Positions 1 through 13,500 of a stretch of DNA of 64,000 nucleotides are shown piece after piece. This DNA is from Rhodamnia argentea (taxonomy: Eukaryota; Streptophyta; Magnoliopsida; Myrtales; Myrtaceae), in contig NC_063157.1 of assembly GCF_020921035.1 (NCBI RefSeq), positions 22,523,015 to 22,587,014 on the forward strand, written 5' to 3'. The first letter of the stretch is position 1. Each line of letters opens with the position of its first letter. The position numbers and the translations under genes are program-made. The notes below the pieces were generated by a model. The model searched no databases and was not told where the DNA came from. It saw nothing but the letters and a program-made list of their open reading frames with translations.

Positions 1-1629
1 ATGAATTCTTAATATGGGAACTGTCCCATGCTTCAATCGAACTTCAAACGTCATGTATTAAAATTTGTGTTTCATTTATGACATGCTAAAAAAATATATT
101 TTTTAAATTATTTTAGCGTGCATTAAAAATTAATCTTTAATTTAGGATGAAATTTTACAAAGTAACTACATAGTTATTTGACTTAAATGAAAAAAATTAG
201 GAAGAGAATCAGTTTTTCAAAACAAAAATTTTGTGCAGCTATCAAATATGTTTTTATTCCAGGAACAGAAATTTTGGACGGTTATTAAACACGTTTTGAT
301 TCTCTAAAATTCATCCAAGAACAAAATAAAAAAAATTATTTTAATCAGAATCAGTTTTTTGAAATAGAATAATTACCATGTGCAACCTTAGTATTTCCCA
401 TCTCATCTTCTTACTACTTTCCTTCGAATTTTATGCTGAACAGGCCGACGACAAACTGGGCTCGCCTGCCATTCCTCGTGCATCTATACCTAGTTAAAGA
501 TTCGGCATGCTTGTATGTGCAAGATTGCTGTACGGACACACCCTCTTTGTAACATGTTGTGCAGTTCGTTATTTCAATCATTTCTCCCAGGTAAACAGTT
601 TGCCTTGGATAGGGACACCAGCATCCATGGCGTTCTGCAAGAAGGGGTGGTCAAGATGGCGGTGGGATCTGATGGTTAGAACGCGGACATGGAAGGGCAA
701 AAGTGCTAGCTGATGATTTCTTTCTGTTCTTTCTGCGTATGCAATTGATCTGTTTCAGCGTAATATCTGCTGCAACTTTCGCGTAAACCGGCAAATACGC
801 AACCCCGGCTCTCTTGTAGTAAACCTGAACTCGCTTCGCTGACAAGACTTCAATTTCGACATCTTCTCAAAGTGCACCATGCTCTTAGATGAATATCTAT
901 ACTTAAAATATTTTACTTTCATCTACCAAAACATTTAACTTTATTCAGAGGAGAAAAGCTCCGCTCACAGAAGTTAGATTCATTAAACGAGCTAAAGTCT
1001 CTCTTACTACTGCTTAGGAAACTTTTAAATTTGAATTTTGGAAAGAAAGGCTCCTCATTAAAATAAACGCATTAAAATTTCCAGAAGGCCATTTTAGTAT
1101 GAACAACAGATTGGATGTCGTCCAGGAGCGTAGTAGCAAAATGAACATTAGCAATTTAGCAGGCCTCCTCCGCTTATTTGGACCACTTGCACACCAGAAA
1201 AGCAATATCAAGAACAATTTCCTCCAAAGTGACAAACTTCAAACTGCCCTCTTCTTTTGCAGCGGGCAAAATGTGCTCAATGAAGCTTCCTGAACATATC
1301 TCACCCGCAAGGAACAACAAAAATATGTCGGAGAAAGTAGTAACTTTCCGACAGCAAGCCCATAGTTGCACCGTGTTTACCACAACTCAAGGTGTCAACC
1401 CAATTTGTCTCTCAAAATTGAGGTCTTTCGCCTGATTTACTAGAGATACCGAGCCAAGAGACACCTACAGATCTGACATTCTCTTTTTGTCCTGTTTATG
1501 CACTATCAGGAGAACACCACACCAGTGCAACAAAAGACCCAATACCGAGTGCAAATTGCACATTAACGCCAACCTTTTGACGATTCTCCGAACATCAGAA
1601 GTTCAGTTAAGATTGAGTTTTTCCATACC
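1..1629. other. 3' flank of the bZIP gene; no confident gene
   Basis: AT-rich DNA downstream of the minus-strand bZIP gene. The part nearest 1,629 is probably its 3' UTR. Two stretches look more coding-like than the rest. One is a possible plus-strand terminal exon around 596-680, read after a cag at 588-590. The other is a minus-strand open stretch around 1,180-1,380. Neither matches a family I recognise, and neither connects to another exon in the window. Confidence 0.4.
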
Positions 1630-4600
1630 TCACAACTGCCTAGAAGATTCTGGAATAGCAGCACCAGCACCAGCACCAGCACTCGCCTCATAATAATTCC
1701 TGAAATTGCTGTTTGGTGAACTTGCCAGACCTAATTTCAGTTGCCCAAGTTCTTTCTTCATAGATTGATATTGCCCTGTTAAAAGGAAATCCACCCTATT
1801 AAAAGGCACAGACCGATAAAGGATCAACAGTGTCAGTCAGCAACTGTACAGGACCATCGTGATACCTTCAATGCAATCTCAGTTCACAGAGATGACATAA
1901 CGGTTACCCTTATGGTGGTGCTGCTTTTAGGACGGAATGAATGCCAAATTGCTGAGAAGGTCTAATCTCAAGAATATATATCAGCCACAATTTCTCAACA
2001 TGACACGTGACAAGCTGACAAGCAACCCAAAGAATTTCACATGGTAATCCCCGAAGTAAAGTTATACCCTCTAGTGGACATAGCTAATCCCCTTCTAATC
2101 ACATGGAAAGAGGAAAAGAAACTCAAGAATAATGCAGGATAATTATATGGGAGCATCTTTTTTAAATCTAAACAGGATACATGAGAAAAAATCATTATCA
2201 GAACTTAAGGGGAGACTCACCCTCCAAGAGTAACTTTTCCTGCCGCAGTCCGGCAATCTTTTGCTTCAAGCTGGCATTCTCCATTGTCAAAGCAGAACGG
2301 TGCTGAAGCAGAGAAGCAACTCTGACTGCTAACTCTGATTCAAAAGCCTGTATATTGAAATCAACCTCATGCTTTTTCATCTACGTTTTGGATACAATCT
2401 TTGCTTTTGTGTAGATATCTTTAATCAAGAAATAATATGGAAACAATAAATGATGTAGACCTCAGAATGGGTGAATATATATTGCCGCAGGGGCATGCAG
2501 CAAATGAAAAATACAATTCAGAATGAACTATTGGCTCTGGATAGAGATGTAAGTTTTAGATCCTAGATCTTCCTCACAGAAACCTCCATGGAAATTTGGA
2601 CAGCATTTACTTCATAAATAGCAGGTTGAGCGCCACATTTTCTATAAAGCTTGAGCAGTTGAATGGTGGACTATCAAAGTGCTCCCCACCAGGGATAGCT
2701 TTTTAGCAGCAGTGTGGGAGAAGCATTAATGATGCTATTCTAGATGAAATACACATTTGATGACATGGGTAGACCCATGCATATGCCACGGGGTACGTTA
2801 GCAAATTCAAATGCATAAGTACCAAAAAGCATCTCTGTAATATATAGATATTTTTTGGTCAATACTGTAGTCTTTGAATTTTCAATTACAAGAAGAGGAT
2901 ATGTCATCACTAGTTGCAAGCAGGCAACAATGTTAAAGGGCTATACAGCAAATTAGATCACAGCATAAGACAAGGAAAAGGACGTGAAGACTTCTCTCTC
3001 TTTTTTTTTTTGGGGGGGGGACAACAACTGAACTGAATGGAACTATTCACTAAGAAGAAGCAACAAAATGACAAACTTTTATGGGAATTAATCTGTCCAC
3101 ACTGAAGATCGTATGTAATTTCCAGCTTCAAAAAGATGAATTGCCTTTTCTTCTTCAATTAATTACAAAATAGTTCTTGTAGTTCGCAGTTTGTGAGTCC
3201 AAAAGTGCTGAAGCTTCTTCTATAACTTTTCAAGACAACCACCTGCTTTGGAGTCAAGAAGTCAATAAGTCTTGTCCAAGAGGTTTCATCTTTCCTACCA
3301 TAATCCATGCAAATGGTTTGTTCTACATGAAAGATGCATGGTCCGTGCCGGGCATTTGCTTCCTAAGAACTATTGCACTTGTGTCATCAAATGGGAAAAG
3401 CTAAATGTGATTGGGGGCACGTCTCTACATGGATTGCTTATTTTTATGTGTCCATTATTGACCAGAAAATATGACTATGTTGCCACATAATCAAGAAGCT
3501 CTAAGCCACTAACCTGGAAAACATTTACTGTTTTCTCCAGTTCAGCAATATACTGAAGCCTACGGACCCTAGAACGCTGTCCTGAATGCCTGCAAAAAGG
3601 CCAAAAATAAGTCATTCTATACCTTCCGCCATGTGAACTACAAAGGAAGACAAAGCGACCAGTTTGTAGTACTCATATTCACTCATGGCTTTGCACCAAA
3701 ACATGGGAGAAGCATTTACATTGTGACAGAGGCTACTTCAGCAACGAGCAATCATCTTCTCTGGATATAACTATTCCCAAAATGAGAGTAGGGTTGAAAT
3801 AACAGGAAATTGGTGCTCGTATGAATCAATCTATAGCACATGAAAAAAAAAATACAAACTTTACAAGAACTGGAATTTGGTATAACTATACTTTTTATAA
3901 TTTCACGGTTAGTTATGATGAAGTGCAAAAGCTTTTAAATAATATGTAAACGAATAAAACAACGTGGTGGACACAAGGTATTTGTCCAGCCATGCTGTAT
4001 ACGAAAGGTTGTATCTCAACATACACATGAAAGATGATGCCCTCGAAAAGTCACTTGAGAAGCACATAACTGTTTGCCCAAGAAAATTTTAGATCAGCCA
4101 CGATTTTCTGCAGGTCTACGCGCACCTTAGGGAAAGGCAGTGTTGCAACCCTGCTGCTAGGATATGGTTAATAGGTCTGGTACAATACAAGCATAGGACA
4201 TCATAGAGTATCTTATCATAGTCAACAAAAGAGGTTGTTATGTATTTAATAAACTTTGAGTACTCTTAGCATAACACGGTCAAAGAAGCTCCAAGATTCG
4301 AAAGTATGCTCAACTTGCTGTCACAAACAATGAGCATGCAAGCTCGTCACATTCGCATTCCATTATTGATAATAATAACCGCAGAAGTAACTAGAAATGG
4401 AGACGATTGTTTTCCTAACTAGATCAGCTTTCATTTCCCACACATTTAACGATATCCTAGAAAAATCAGATGCACTTGAAAGTATGCAAGAGCATCCTTA
4501 AATCAATTTATGACTCCCCATTTATGTACCTTGATATACTTTATTAATATACTCTCTTGGAAGAAATTGATGTATTTTAGCTCAAGAAAGCGATTGTCCA

Positions 4601-5432
4601 AAGAATAAAAATGCACATGCTAAACCCATGACCATATGGCTGGCGAACTGAAAGAATTTTAGCCGAGCGTTTCCATTGACTACATGTGCAAACATAACGG
4701 ATATATAAATTTGCAGATCCAGCTTAAAAAAGTGAGGAATCCGGAATTCTACAGCATGAAAGAATGTAGAAAAGATTACAGATTTATCAATCACCAAGGG
4801 TGTTTTGAAGCTAATATGTCACAGAGTAATTAGAAATAGCTAACATTGCTACCTGAATATATAAGCACATTGCCTTACCGTTTCATTGTCTTTGTCTCAT
4901 CATCACCATTCGAAACACAGATATCACCCTTCATATCTGAGTTGACCATTCCAGAAATGCATAGGCTGCCATCTAGGAACTGCAGGGAAGTCTGTGAAAT
5001 ATATTCCGACAATGCTGAAACTATGCCACTGTCCGGTAATGCTGGGTTGGCTTTTTGACGCGGAGAATTGGGACCATAAATGCAATCCAAGTCCAACCTG
5101 CCTGAAGATTCCTTTTCATCTCTGGTCTGCTTCACACAATGGGGATTGATTGCTGGTAATGAGTCCGATAGGCCATCTAAAAGAGTAATCGAATCACTGG
5201 CGGATCTCCGATGCATGACTCCCTTGTAACTCGAGTCTGGATCGTCCAGCAAATCCTCAAGCCAAGCCGGCTGCTCCTCCAAAATGGCACTCTGAGAGGG
5301 AGATTTTTTATGCCGTGGAAAGACATTACTGTGGTTTGTGTTTGCAGGTGGAGAGATGGGGTCGTGAATTGGCCGAGAAACGGGCTTCCTATGAAATGGG
5401 CAGCGAGGTGGAAGATGAGCTTGCCTCGACAT
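1630..5432 (-). CDS. bZIP transcription factor, VIP1/At4g06598-like (bZIP34/61 relatives)
   Basis: Four coding exons on the minus strand: 5432-4879, 3589-3514, 2347-2221 and 1775-1630. All have GT-AG introns and phases that join cleanly, giving 300 aa. The ATG at 5432 is chosen because the upstream in-frame codon at 5447 is TTG. The N-terminus begins [13 protein letters not shown] and contains [13 protein letters not shown] and HRRSASDS, blocks typical of the VIP1-related group that includes At4g06598, bZIP34 and bZIP61. Exons 2 and 3 encode the basic region and a long zipper with heptad positions L202, F209, L216, L223, L230, L237, L244 and L251. The invariant Asn of N-x7-R is Lys184, eight residues before Arg192. 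The C-terminus is short and Ala/Gly rich. It is expected to be nuclear, where it should dimerise. DNA binding may be altered or depend on a partner. Family assignment is firm; the exact orthologue is not. Confidence 0.88.
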
Positions 5433-6690
5433 GATGACTTGAATCAAAGGGAATCCAGAAGCTCTTCATACAAGTCCATCCTTAATTATGCTCTCTTTTA
5501 TGAAAGCGAAAGAGCCCCACCTGCGCCAGCATCCTACAAAGATAAGTTTTGAATTCAGAGAACTAACTTTGAGGGAGAAAGAGGACACCTGCAAGTTGCT
5601 AGTAGAGAAATACTTGAACTTCCCACGCAAACACAAGATTAAACTTCTCTCTTTACATCTCACACCGATAGAGACCTTCTAGCTTCTGTATAAATCTGTG
5701 AGTTTACACAGAAACTGTGAAATGAGACAGCTCGTTGAATTTGGCAAACTTCTCTAGGAATAGAATCCTCATTTGTAATTCTTCCCTCCCACTTATACAG
5801 AGGCTAGAAGGTGAAATGAAACGGCTCGTTGAATTTGGCAAAACTTCTCTAGCAATAGAATCCTCATTTGTAATTCTTCCCTCCCATTGGCCCCAACCCA
5901 AAAAAGAAAAGAAATAGAGAGAGCTTGAACACTGTCAATTGGGATGAAGCACCATCTTAAACATGAATTCTCTCTTCACTCCTCCTTGCAGTCAAACAAC
6001 TACTAATATATGTTCACAGGGGAAGATAAAGATCGCAGCTTCATAGAAGGCAAACACAAAGAGCAACCTCTTAATAGTTTGTACCTTACAAATTGGAAAA
6101 CAATGTGCATGCGACGCTCAACCAAACCAAACTGCGTAACAAATAGAATTACTGGAAAGAAAAAAGAAGAAGAAGAAACAATGCAACAGTGACACCACTG
6201 AGCGTTCGAATACGTTCCACGCAAAAACCATTAAGCAGAGAGAAATCTTCAGGGGGCAACGACAGAGAAAAGAAAGGAGGATTAAAGACACGCTCACATC
6301 GTTCGATTGGAGGAGAACAGAAGTAACTCATTTGGAGAGAAGAAACCACCTCAATCATCGTCTCTCCAGAACACGAAAACGAAAACCCAACAACAAGATT
6401 GAATCTTTCTCCAAAGAAAACCGAAACCCATCCAGGAGCTTTAGCTGTACCGGGAAAGTTCTTGCTCACCTACTGTTTTCTCAGAACATATCGCCTCCCC
6501 ACAGAAGAACACAGTGACGGGTGGGTGAAGAATGGTTAATACGCCCCTCTCATTCTTGAAACTTAAAGGCAACAAAAGGAAAACAAGAAAAGGAAAGAAA
6601 ACCAGCCCCGAGCAGTTTCTAGCGAGTCATTCATTCCGATTGTGCAGGGAGAGAGAGAGAGAGTTGCTGGAAGACAGCAGGGAAGGGAGT
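5433..6690 (-). promoter_or_regulatory. Putative 5' leader of the bZIP gene with a leader intron
   Basis: Reading the minus strand, a good acceptor (TTTGTAG) ends at 5534, so a leader exon would run 5533-5433 into the ATG. A strong donor (CAGTAG followed by GTGAGC) lies at 6470/6469. This predicts a leader intron of about 936 bp and a first non-coding exon upstream of 6470. That exon would include the GA-rich tract near 6645-6665. Small upstream ATGs occur in the leader exon. This is inferred from splice signals only; no TATA box was assigned. Confidence 0.45.
5717..5886. repeat. Imperfect tandem duplication, ~75 bp copies with 94-95 bp period
   Basis: The stretch from 5717 to about 5791, starting GTGAAATGAGACAGCTCG, recurs at 5811-5886 with a few substitutions and one inserted A. 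It lies in the predicted leader intron of the bZIP gene. No coding content was seen. Confidence 0.8.
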
Positions 6691-9600
6691 GTGTACGACA
6701 TAGTGGGTCCGAGAGAGAGAAGATGGGGTCAGGTCAGCCATCACTTTTCGGCTTTCTTGCAGCTTCAGGCCTAAAAGACTCCTTTTGTATATCAATCGTA
6801 AATCTCCATTTCTTGCTCTATATTTATTTTTTTTACTGCCTCCCCCTCTGTTTTTCCGACTCCCTACGAACTCACTGTCAGCTTCATCCTAACCAAGACA
6901 AGTGATTAATGACAATAAGGATTTGAAAATTTGAGCCACAAGGATGCGTTCCATCCAAATATCAATGCAAGTATCGAATTTTTCAGTGGCTAAATGTAAG
7001 AAATAATCTCAGTACCTCAATATTCAAGGCCAAGCATGTGATCCAAAACTCGCTTTTGATTTTAACCCTTTTTTTTTTTTTTTCGAGAGTTCAAGTTTGA
7101 TTTCTTACTCTACAACTAAGCACTTTAAAGTTTTTAAAGTTGCGTGACCTTTAAAGTTATTCAAAATCAAGTTAAATTATCGTGACCTTTAAAGTTATTC
7201 GAAGTAAAGTGTACTTATACGTGCTTTTGATTAAGAAGGAAAAGCAGCTCGAAATGCAGCTTCCGTTCAAAGATACAGAGCAACCCACAATCTTTAATCA
7301 ACTTTTCCTCATCATGCCCACAATTTTTAATCAGACTTTTGATCTAAGCTAAACAGTGGCCCTTCCTGTTGCTTTGAAAGCTGAGTCCACATAAGAACGA
7401 TGGGAACCCAAAAAGAAAATATTTCCCTAAAGTAAGAAAGGAAAGGAAAGATTAAAAAATCCTATTGGGCTAATCAAAAAGATATTCCACTGGATGGCCA
7501 AAAAGAAGATAAAACAAAATAAAATAAATGAGAGATAGATATTCCACTTTAGGCATAAAGATATTAACGTAGTGGGGGAATTAAGATTAGCTCCATGCAT
7601 GAGACCAAGCAACAACTTGCATGGAGGACCACGGGACCACAATCATATAAATATCGTAAAGGTATTCGCACACATGCTTTTTGGGAAGAGAGAGAGAGAG
7701 AGAGTCGTGTAAATCCTTTTCAAAAGCTGTTTTAGCTGGTAAAATTAATCAATCTTTAACCTCGATTTAGCGGTGACAAGATGGGCTCGCGTGTACGATG
7801 ATTAGAGGTACGATACAAGTTCTAATCGTACCATCAAGCACAAATAATGTTTTTCAAAAGCTTAGTTGTGTCGTATGAGTATGTCGTACCTTAAACAATA
7901 TATTTTTTCCTTCTTTTTTTCTTTTTTTTTGAAAATCTACAAACTGGGTTCGATATTTTTATCGGTCGTCGAATGGAAAGCATCGTTGAACTACGTAAAA
8001 TTTACCAAGTTTAATGCGACAATCGAAATAAAGGGGGGAAAATGAAATAATAAGACCACGAATTGCTAAAGCATCGCTAAAATGACATCCCAATGGATCT
8101 TCACCATACCAAATTTTGAAAGTGATGCTTTTGTAGGTTGACAGTAACGAAGCGCAAGATAGATTAATCAATAAAATTACTGGAGATGGGACCCACAATT
8201 GTCAACATATGCATATATACGTACTTGCTGAATCCATGTTTGTTTATTTATTTATTTTTTGGTCAGATTGCTAAATCCATGTTTAGCGACTCAAGATATT
8301 GACAATTTTGTGTTTCCAAATGACCATAAAATGATACGCGTGAACTATTTACGAGCATTTTTAATTGATGGTGAATTATTTACCATATGTGTATAGAGAT
8401 GGTATTCGATAAATTCGCAATCGCTGCATTTGTAACGCGGTATAAGTGGAGACGGTCGAATAAAGCAGGACATAAAGAGAAGGAATTATGTCCCTTGGTG
8501 GCTAGAAAAAAAAAATAGAAATGTGATTAATGTCGGAAATGGTAGAGCATGTCCAAGACAGAGCTATCGGACGTTGATATCTTAGTTTGTTTGGTTGTCT
8601 ATGTCGTTTAGCTATGATGTTCCAATTTAATATTGCTTTTGTACGTTTGTGTGTGTGTTGGTTGGTGAGTTAGCTGGTACAATTTGTCAAGTTGACTGAT
8701 TATTTTATCACCCAGTTATAATTAACTTTAATTTGCGCTTTACGTTTATTTTTTAATTTTTTAATTTTTGCTTTATATGCAAGTGCCGATAAAGTCAGAA
8801 ATAATTAAATGGAAATGGAGAAAAAGGGTAATTCATTGTCTAGGGTTTTATAGTGGCTCCATAAAGCAGGATGGTATGCTAAAAATGTTATTTTAATCAG
8901 CTCTTCTTTTCTTGGGGAGGAAAAATATGTACTTTTAATCACCTTTTCAGTAATTTAATTTCATTAAAGGGCGTGGAAGTGGGGATGGGTCTCTGCAATG
9001 TGCATGCAAAAATTGAAAATTCATATGAACTTCAAATGATTTTTTCAACGTTGCTTTGATTAACAAGACATAGCCCACCATGACCTCACTCTTAAGTTTA
9101 TATCCACAAGCTAATGCTTTTCAAACGAGGAAGTCATGCTTGGCCAAAAAGTGGGAAAAAATTAAAAAGGATAAAGTCACGATGCACGGACAATAGTTGT
9201 CTTTCAAGTAAGTTTTCACATACATGTAGTGAGAGAGAAATAACACGTTGTTGGCGTGATTGGCAGAACTAATTACAACGTAAATTTCATGTACTTCTTC
9301 TCTTGACTATGCGGTGTTTGAAGCTCTTCGAAGTTTTCATTAAAATCAAATAAATACAATAATAGGTATGACGTCTCGACGTATATTTTGTGCTATAATT
9401 CCCTAACTATACTGATCCTTCATACTCTTAGGGCAACCCCGCGAGAAACATAATCTTCCTCAAATCCCACATACTGCCTCGCAAAAAATCGACGCATTTC
9501 GCGAGTAATCATGCTTATATTGACATCCATCAAGGCCAGTGGCTTCTTCTCTCTCTTGATGTAATTTGGTTGTCCACATCAAAGATCGCGAATAGTCTCA

Positions 9601-9825
9601 AATGGGCTCTCGAGTAATTGTCCAACCAACGAAGTGAAGCATCACTAATGACATTCCGAAATCTTTAAGTTTACTACCAGAGAGACAAAGGCTATAGTAA
9701 GCAAAATTTTCGGTTTATTTTCGGAAATATCAGTTATTCTAATCCAATTCTACTCTTTATACTTCACAATATGCAAACAAAGATGTCATTTCAATAAGCA
9801 AATAAATTCGACCAAAAATTAAATA
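6691..9825. other. Intergenic region without a recognisable gene
   Basis: AT-rich DNA. It holds a short direct repeat around 7,143-7,210 (CGTGACCTTTAAAGTTATTC occurs twice), a GA microsatellite near 7,689-7,704 and several homopolymer tracts. Six-frame reading gives only short, low-complexity open stretches and no recognisable domain. Confidence 0.6.
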
Positions 9826-10519
9826 AAAAATAAGCAAGTAAAATCTAGACAAAAAAAGAAAATAAAATAAATAAATCAGAATCGACCCATGGGCTTTTTG
9901 CATGAGACGGGGGTCCATCAGGATCTAAGGCCAGCCCCTCATTTATGCAAGTTGCCCATAGCTCCAATGAATTTCCTGAAGTCTTATTATCAAGAGAATC
10001 TTTGGTGGAAAACACATAACTTCATACATATCTAGATGAATATTCTTTGTGATATTATTAACTGCTCTACACCTCGGAACAAATAGGTTTTTCTAGGGAT
10101 ATAATTAGAAAGCCGGCTATCGTCCGTAAATCAACGAGTGAATCAAACCCTTCCGATGGGTATGACAAAGCGTTCAAATCGGTTTGAGCCCTTGTGAAAA
10201 CACAGAACCGAGACACTTCCTAAATTCAAAAACACTTTGCGGGTACTCTTCCATAACAAGTCTTGAGATTAGTACCCCAAGCGCACTACTTCACATCTTC
10301 CTTCAAAAGCTACCATAATCTTAGGAGATAAAGCCAAGTAGTCACACCACAACCAAAGAGCAAAAGATCAGAACAACTCAAAAGATTAGATGCAAAACCG
10401 AAGGAGCACTACCACAAGAAAAGCAACAAATCAAAGAGAGAAAGGAGGAGATGATTTTCATAAATAAAATATAAAAAAAGAAGAAGGGAAAAGCGAATCA
10501 TAGATTACAACTAAAGTCA
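9826..10519. repeat. Left copy of a ~690-bp direct repeat bracketing the RNase H array
   Basis: This segment is nearly the same as 19,762-20,445, in the same orientation. It runs from an A-rich start through TCAGAATCGACCCATGGGC to TAGATTACAACTAAAGTCA at the right end. The right end abuts the first RNase H-like unit. The two copies differ by scattered substitutions and small indels. It could be the flank of the original repeated element, a terminal repeat, or the product of unequal exchange. No TG...CA LTR ends or target-site duplication were found. Confidence 0.75.
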
Positions 10520-13500
10520 ATCCGAATGCATTATCTCTTGCAATGCGATAAGCGCATATGCTTCTCAGCTAACTTGATATGTTCGCTCACTTATCGGCTT
10601 CTCCATGTCAACCCCAAATCTATCTTCTGACCGGACAAACCTTTAAAGTACTTTTGGGTTTAGAGCACGGTCTCTACTTCCATCCGGATCGCCGACGATA
10701 CCCTCACCGTTCGCACGAGGCCGTCTATCAGAATGCCTCGATTGTCTCAACAAACATAGGCGATGGGTCCCTCCCCTGTTTTTTCAACATAAGACCCATC
10801 GACGTTGATTTTGAGCACACCGGGGGAAGGAGGAGTACCTACCGAAGGTATCTCCATATGTTCTGTTGATTTTCCTTTCTTTTTCCCATACCATCTACTG
10901 AAGTTTCTTTCCACGACCATTGCTGAGTCGATTACTTGCTAGGGATTCACATTTTGAGCTATAAATACAAAATCGTTGCGAGACTTCCAAATCTGCTATA
11001 GAAACATAGCAAGAAGCTCGAAGGGTATTGAGGTATGTATTACTTTGAAAAATCTGTAGTTCAAATTATAGTTCCAGTAAGATTTCTCATGAGCTAAGTT
11101 CACAAGTTGGGGGTGGGCTTTGACGACCCAATCCGAGTGCATTCTGTCCTGTAATGCGATAAGCGCATGTGCTTTTTCGCTAACTTGATCTGTGCGCTTA
11201 CTTATTGCTTTCTCCAGATCAACTACAACTCTATCTTTCGGCTGGCGAAGCTTCAAAGTACTTTAGGGTTTCAAGCACAATCTCTACTTATGCCTAGATT
11301 GCCGACGATTCCCTCACCGCTCATGCGAAGCCCTCTATTAGAATGCCTTGACTGTCTCGTCAGACGTAGACAATAGGTCCCTCCCCTGTTCTTTCAACAG
11401 AAAATCCATCGACATTGATTTTTAGCACACGTGGGGAAGGGGGGAAGGAGTCCATACCGAAGGTATCTCCGTATGTTCTATCTATTTCACTTTCTTTTTC
11501 CCAGACCATCTACTAAAGTTTCTCTCTATGGGCATTGCTGAGTCGATTACTTGCTTAGGATTCATATTCTAAACTCTAAATACAAAATCATTGCGAGACT
11601 TCCAAATCTGATGTAGAAACAAGGTAGGAAGTTCAAAGGAGATTTAGGTATGTAGTACTCTAAAAAATGTACAACTCAAAGGAGATTGAGGTATGTACTA
11701 GTCTGAAAAATCTACAGTCCAAAATATAGTTCCACTAAGATTTCTCATGGGCTAAGTTCATGAGTAGGGGTTGACTTTGACGACCCAATCTGAGTGCATT
11801 CTCTCATGCAATTCGATAAGCACATGTGCTTCTCAGCTAACTTGATATGTGCGCTCACTTACCGCTTTCTCCATATCAACTCCAACTCTATCTTCCAACC
11901 GGACGAAGCTTCAAAGTACTTAAGGGTTTCAACCACAGTTTCTGCTTTCGCCTGGATCGCCGATGATACCCACATAGTTCACACGAAGCCGTCTATCAGA
12001 ATATCTCGATTGTCTCGGTAAACATAGGCGATGAGTCCTTCCCCTATTGCTTCAACAGAAGACCCATCGATGTTGATTTTGAGCACACCTGAGGGAGGAG
12101 CAATCCCTACCGAAGGTATGTCCGTATGTTCTGTCCATTTTCCTTTATCTTTTCCAGACCATCTACTAAAGTTTCTCTATATGGCAGTTGCTGAGTTGAT
12201 TACTTGCTGGGGATTCATATTTGGAGCTCTAAATACAAAATCGACGTGAGACTTCCAAATCTACCATAGAAACAGGGCAAGAAGCTCGAAGGAGATTGAG
12301 GTATGTATTACTCTGAAAAATTTATAGTCCAAATTATAGTTCCGGTAAGATTTCTCGCGGGCTAAGTTCACGAGTTGGGGTTGGGCTTTGACGACCCAAT
12401 CCGAGTGCATTCTCTTCTGCAATGTGATAAGTGCATGTGCTTATCAGCTAACTTGATATGTGCGCTCACTTATCACTTTCTCCAGATCAACTCCAACTCT
12501 ATCTTTCGGCCGAACAAAGTTTCAAAGCAATTTAGGGTTTCGAGCACAATCTCTGCTCTCGCTTGGATCGCCGATGACACCCTCCCCGTTCGCACGAAGC
12601 CGTCTATCAGAATGCCTGAATTGTCTTGGCAAACACATGAGATGGGTACCTCCCCTATCCTTTCCATAGATGACCCATTGACATTGATTTCGAGCATATC
12701 GGGTGGAGGAGGAATCCATATCGAAGGTATCTTTGTATGTTTTGTCGATTTTCCTTTCTTTTTTACAGACCATCTACTGAAGTTTCTCTCCATGGCCATT
12801 GCTAAGTCAATTACTTGCTAGGGATTCACATTCTGAGCTCTAAATAAAAAATCATTGCGAGACTTCCAAATGTGTCATAGAAATAGGGCAAGAAGCTCGA
12901 AGGGTATTGAGGTATGCATTACTTTGAAAAATCTATAGTCCAAATTATAGTTCCGCTAAGATTTCTCATGGCTAAGTTTACGAGTTGGGGTGGGATTTGA
13001 CGAACCAATCCGAGCACATTCTGTCCCGCAATGCGATAAGCGCCTGTGCTTCTCAGCTAACTTGATTTGTGCGTTCCCTTATCACTTTCTCCAAATCAAC
13101 TCCAACTCTATCTTCCGGCCGTACGAAGCTTCAAAGTACTTTAGGATTTCGAGCACGGCCTTCACTTCCGCCTGGATGGCCAACGATACCCTCACCGTTC
13201 GCGCAAAACCGTCTATCAGAATGCCTGAATTGTCTTGGCAAACGCATGCAATGGGTACCCCCTATCTTTTCCATAGATGACCCATCGACGTTAATTTTGA
13301 GCATATCAGGTGGAGGAAGAGTCCATACCAAATGTATCTCCATATGTTTTATTGATTTTCATTTTTTTTTTCTAGGCCATCTACTGTAGTTTCTCTCCAT
13401 AGCCATTGGTAAGTCAATCACTTGCTGAGGATTCACATTCTGAGCTTTAAATACAAAATCATTGGGAGTCTTCCAAATCAGTTATAGAAACAGAGCAAGA

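Noticed and set aside
5432-5447. Five-residue N-terminal extension of the bZIP protein
   Set aside because: The upstream start would be TTG, not ATG. The ATG at 5432 begins the family-typical MSRQAHLPP sequence.
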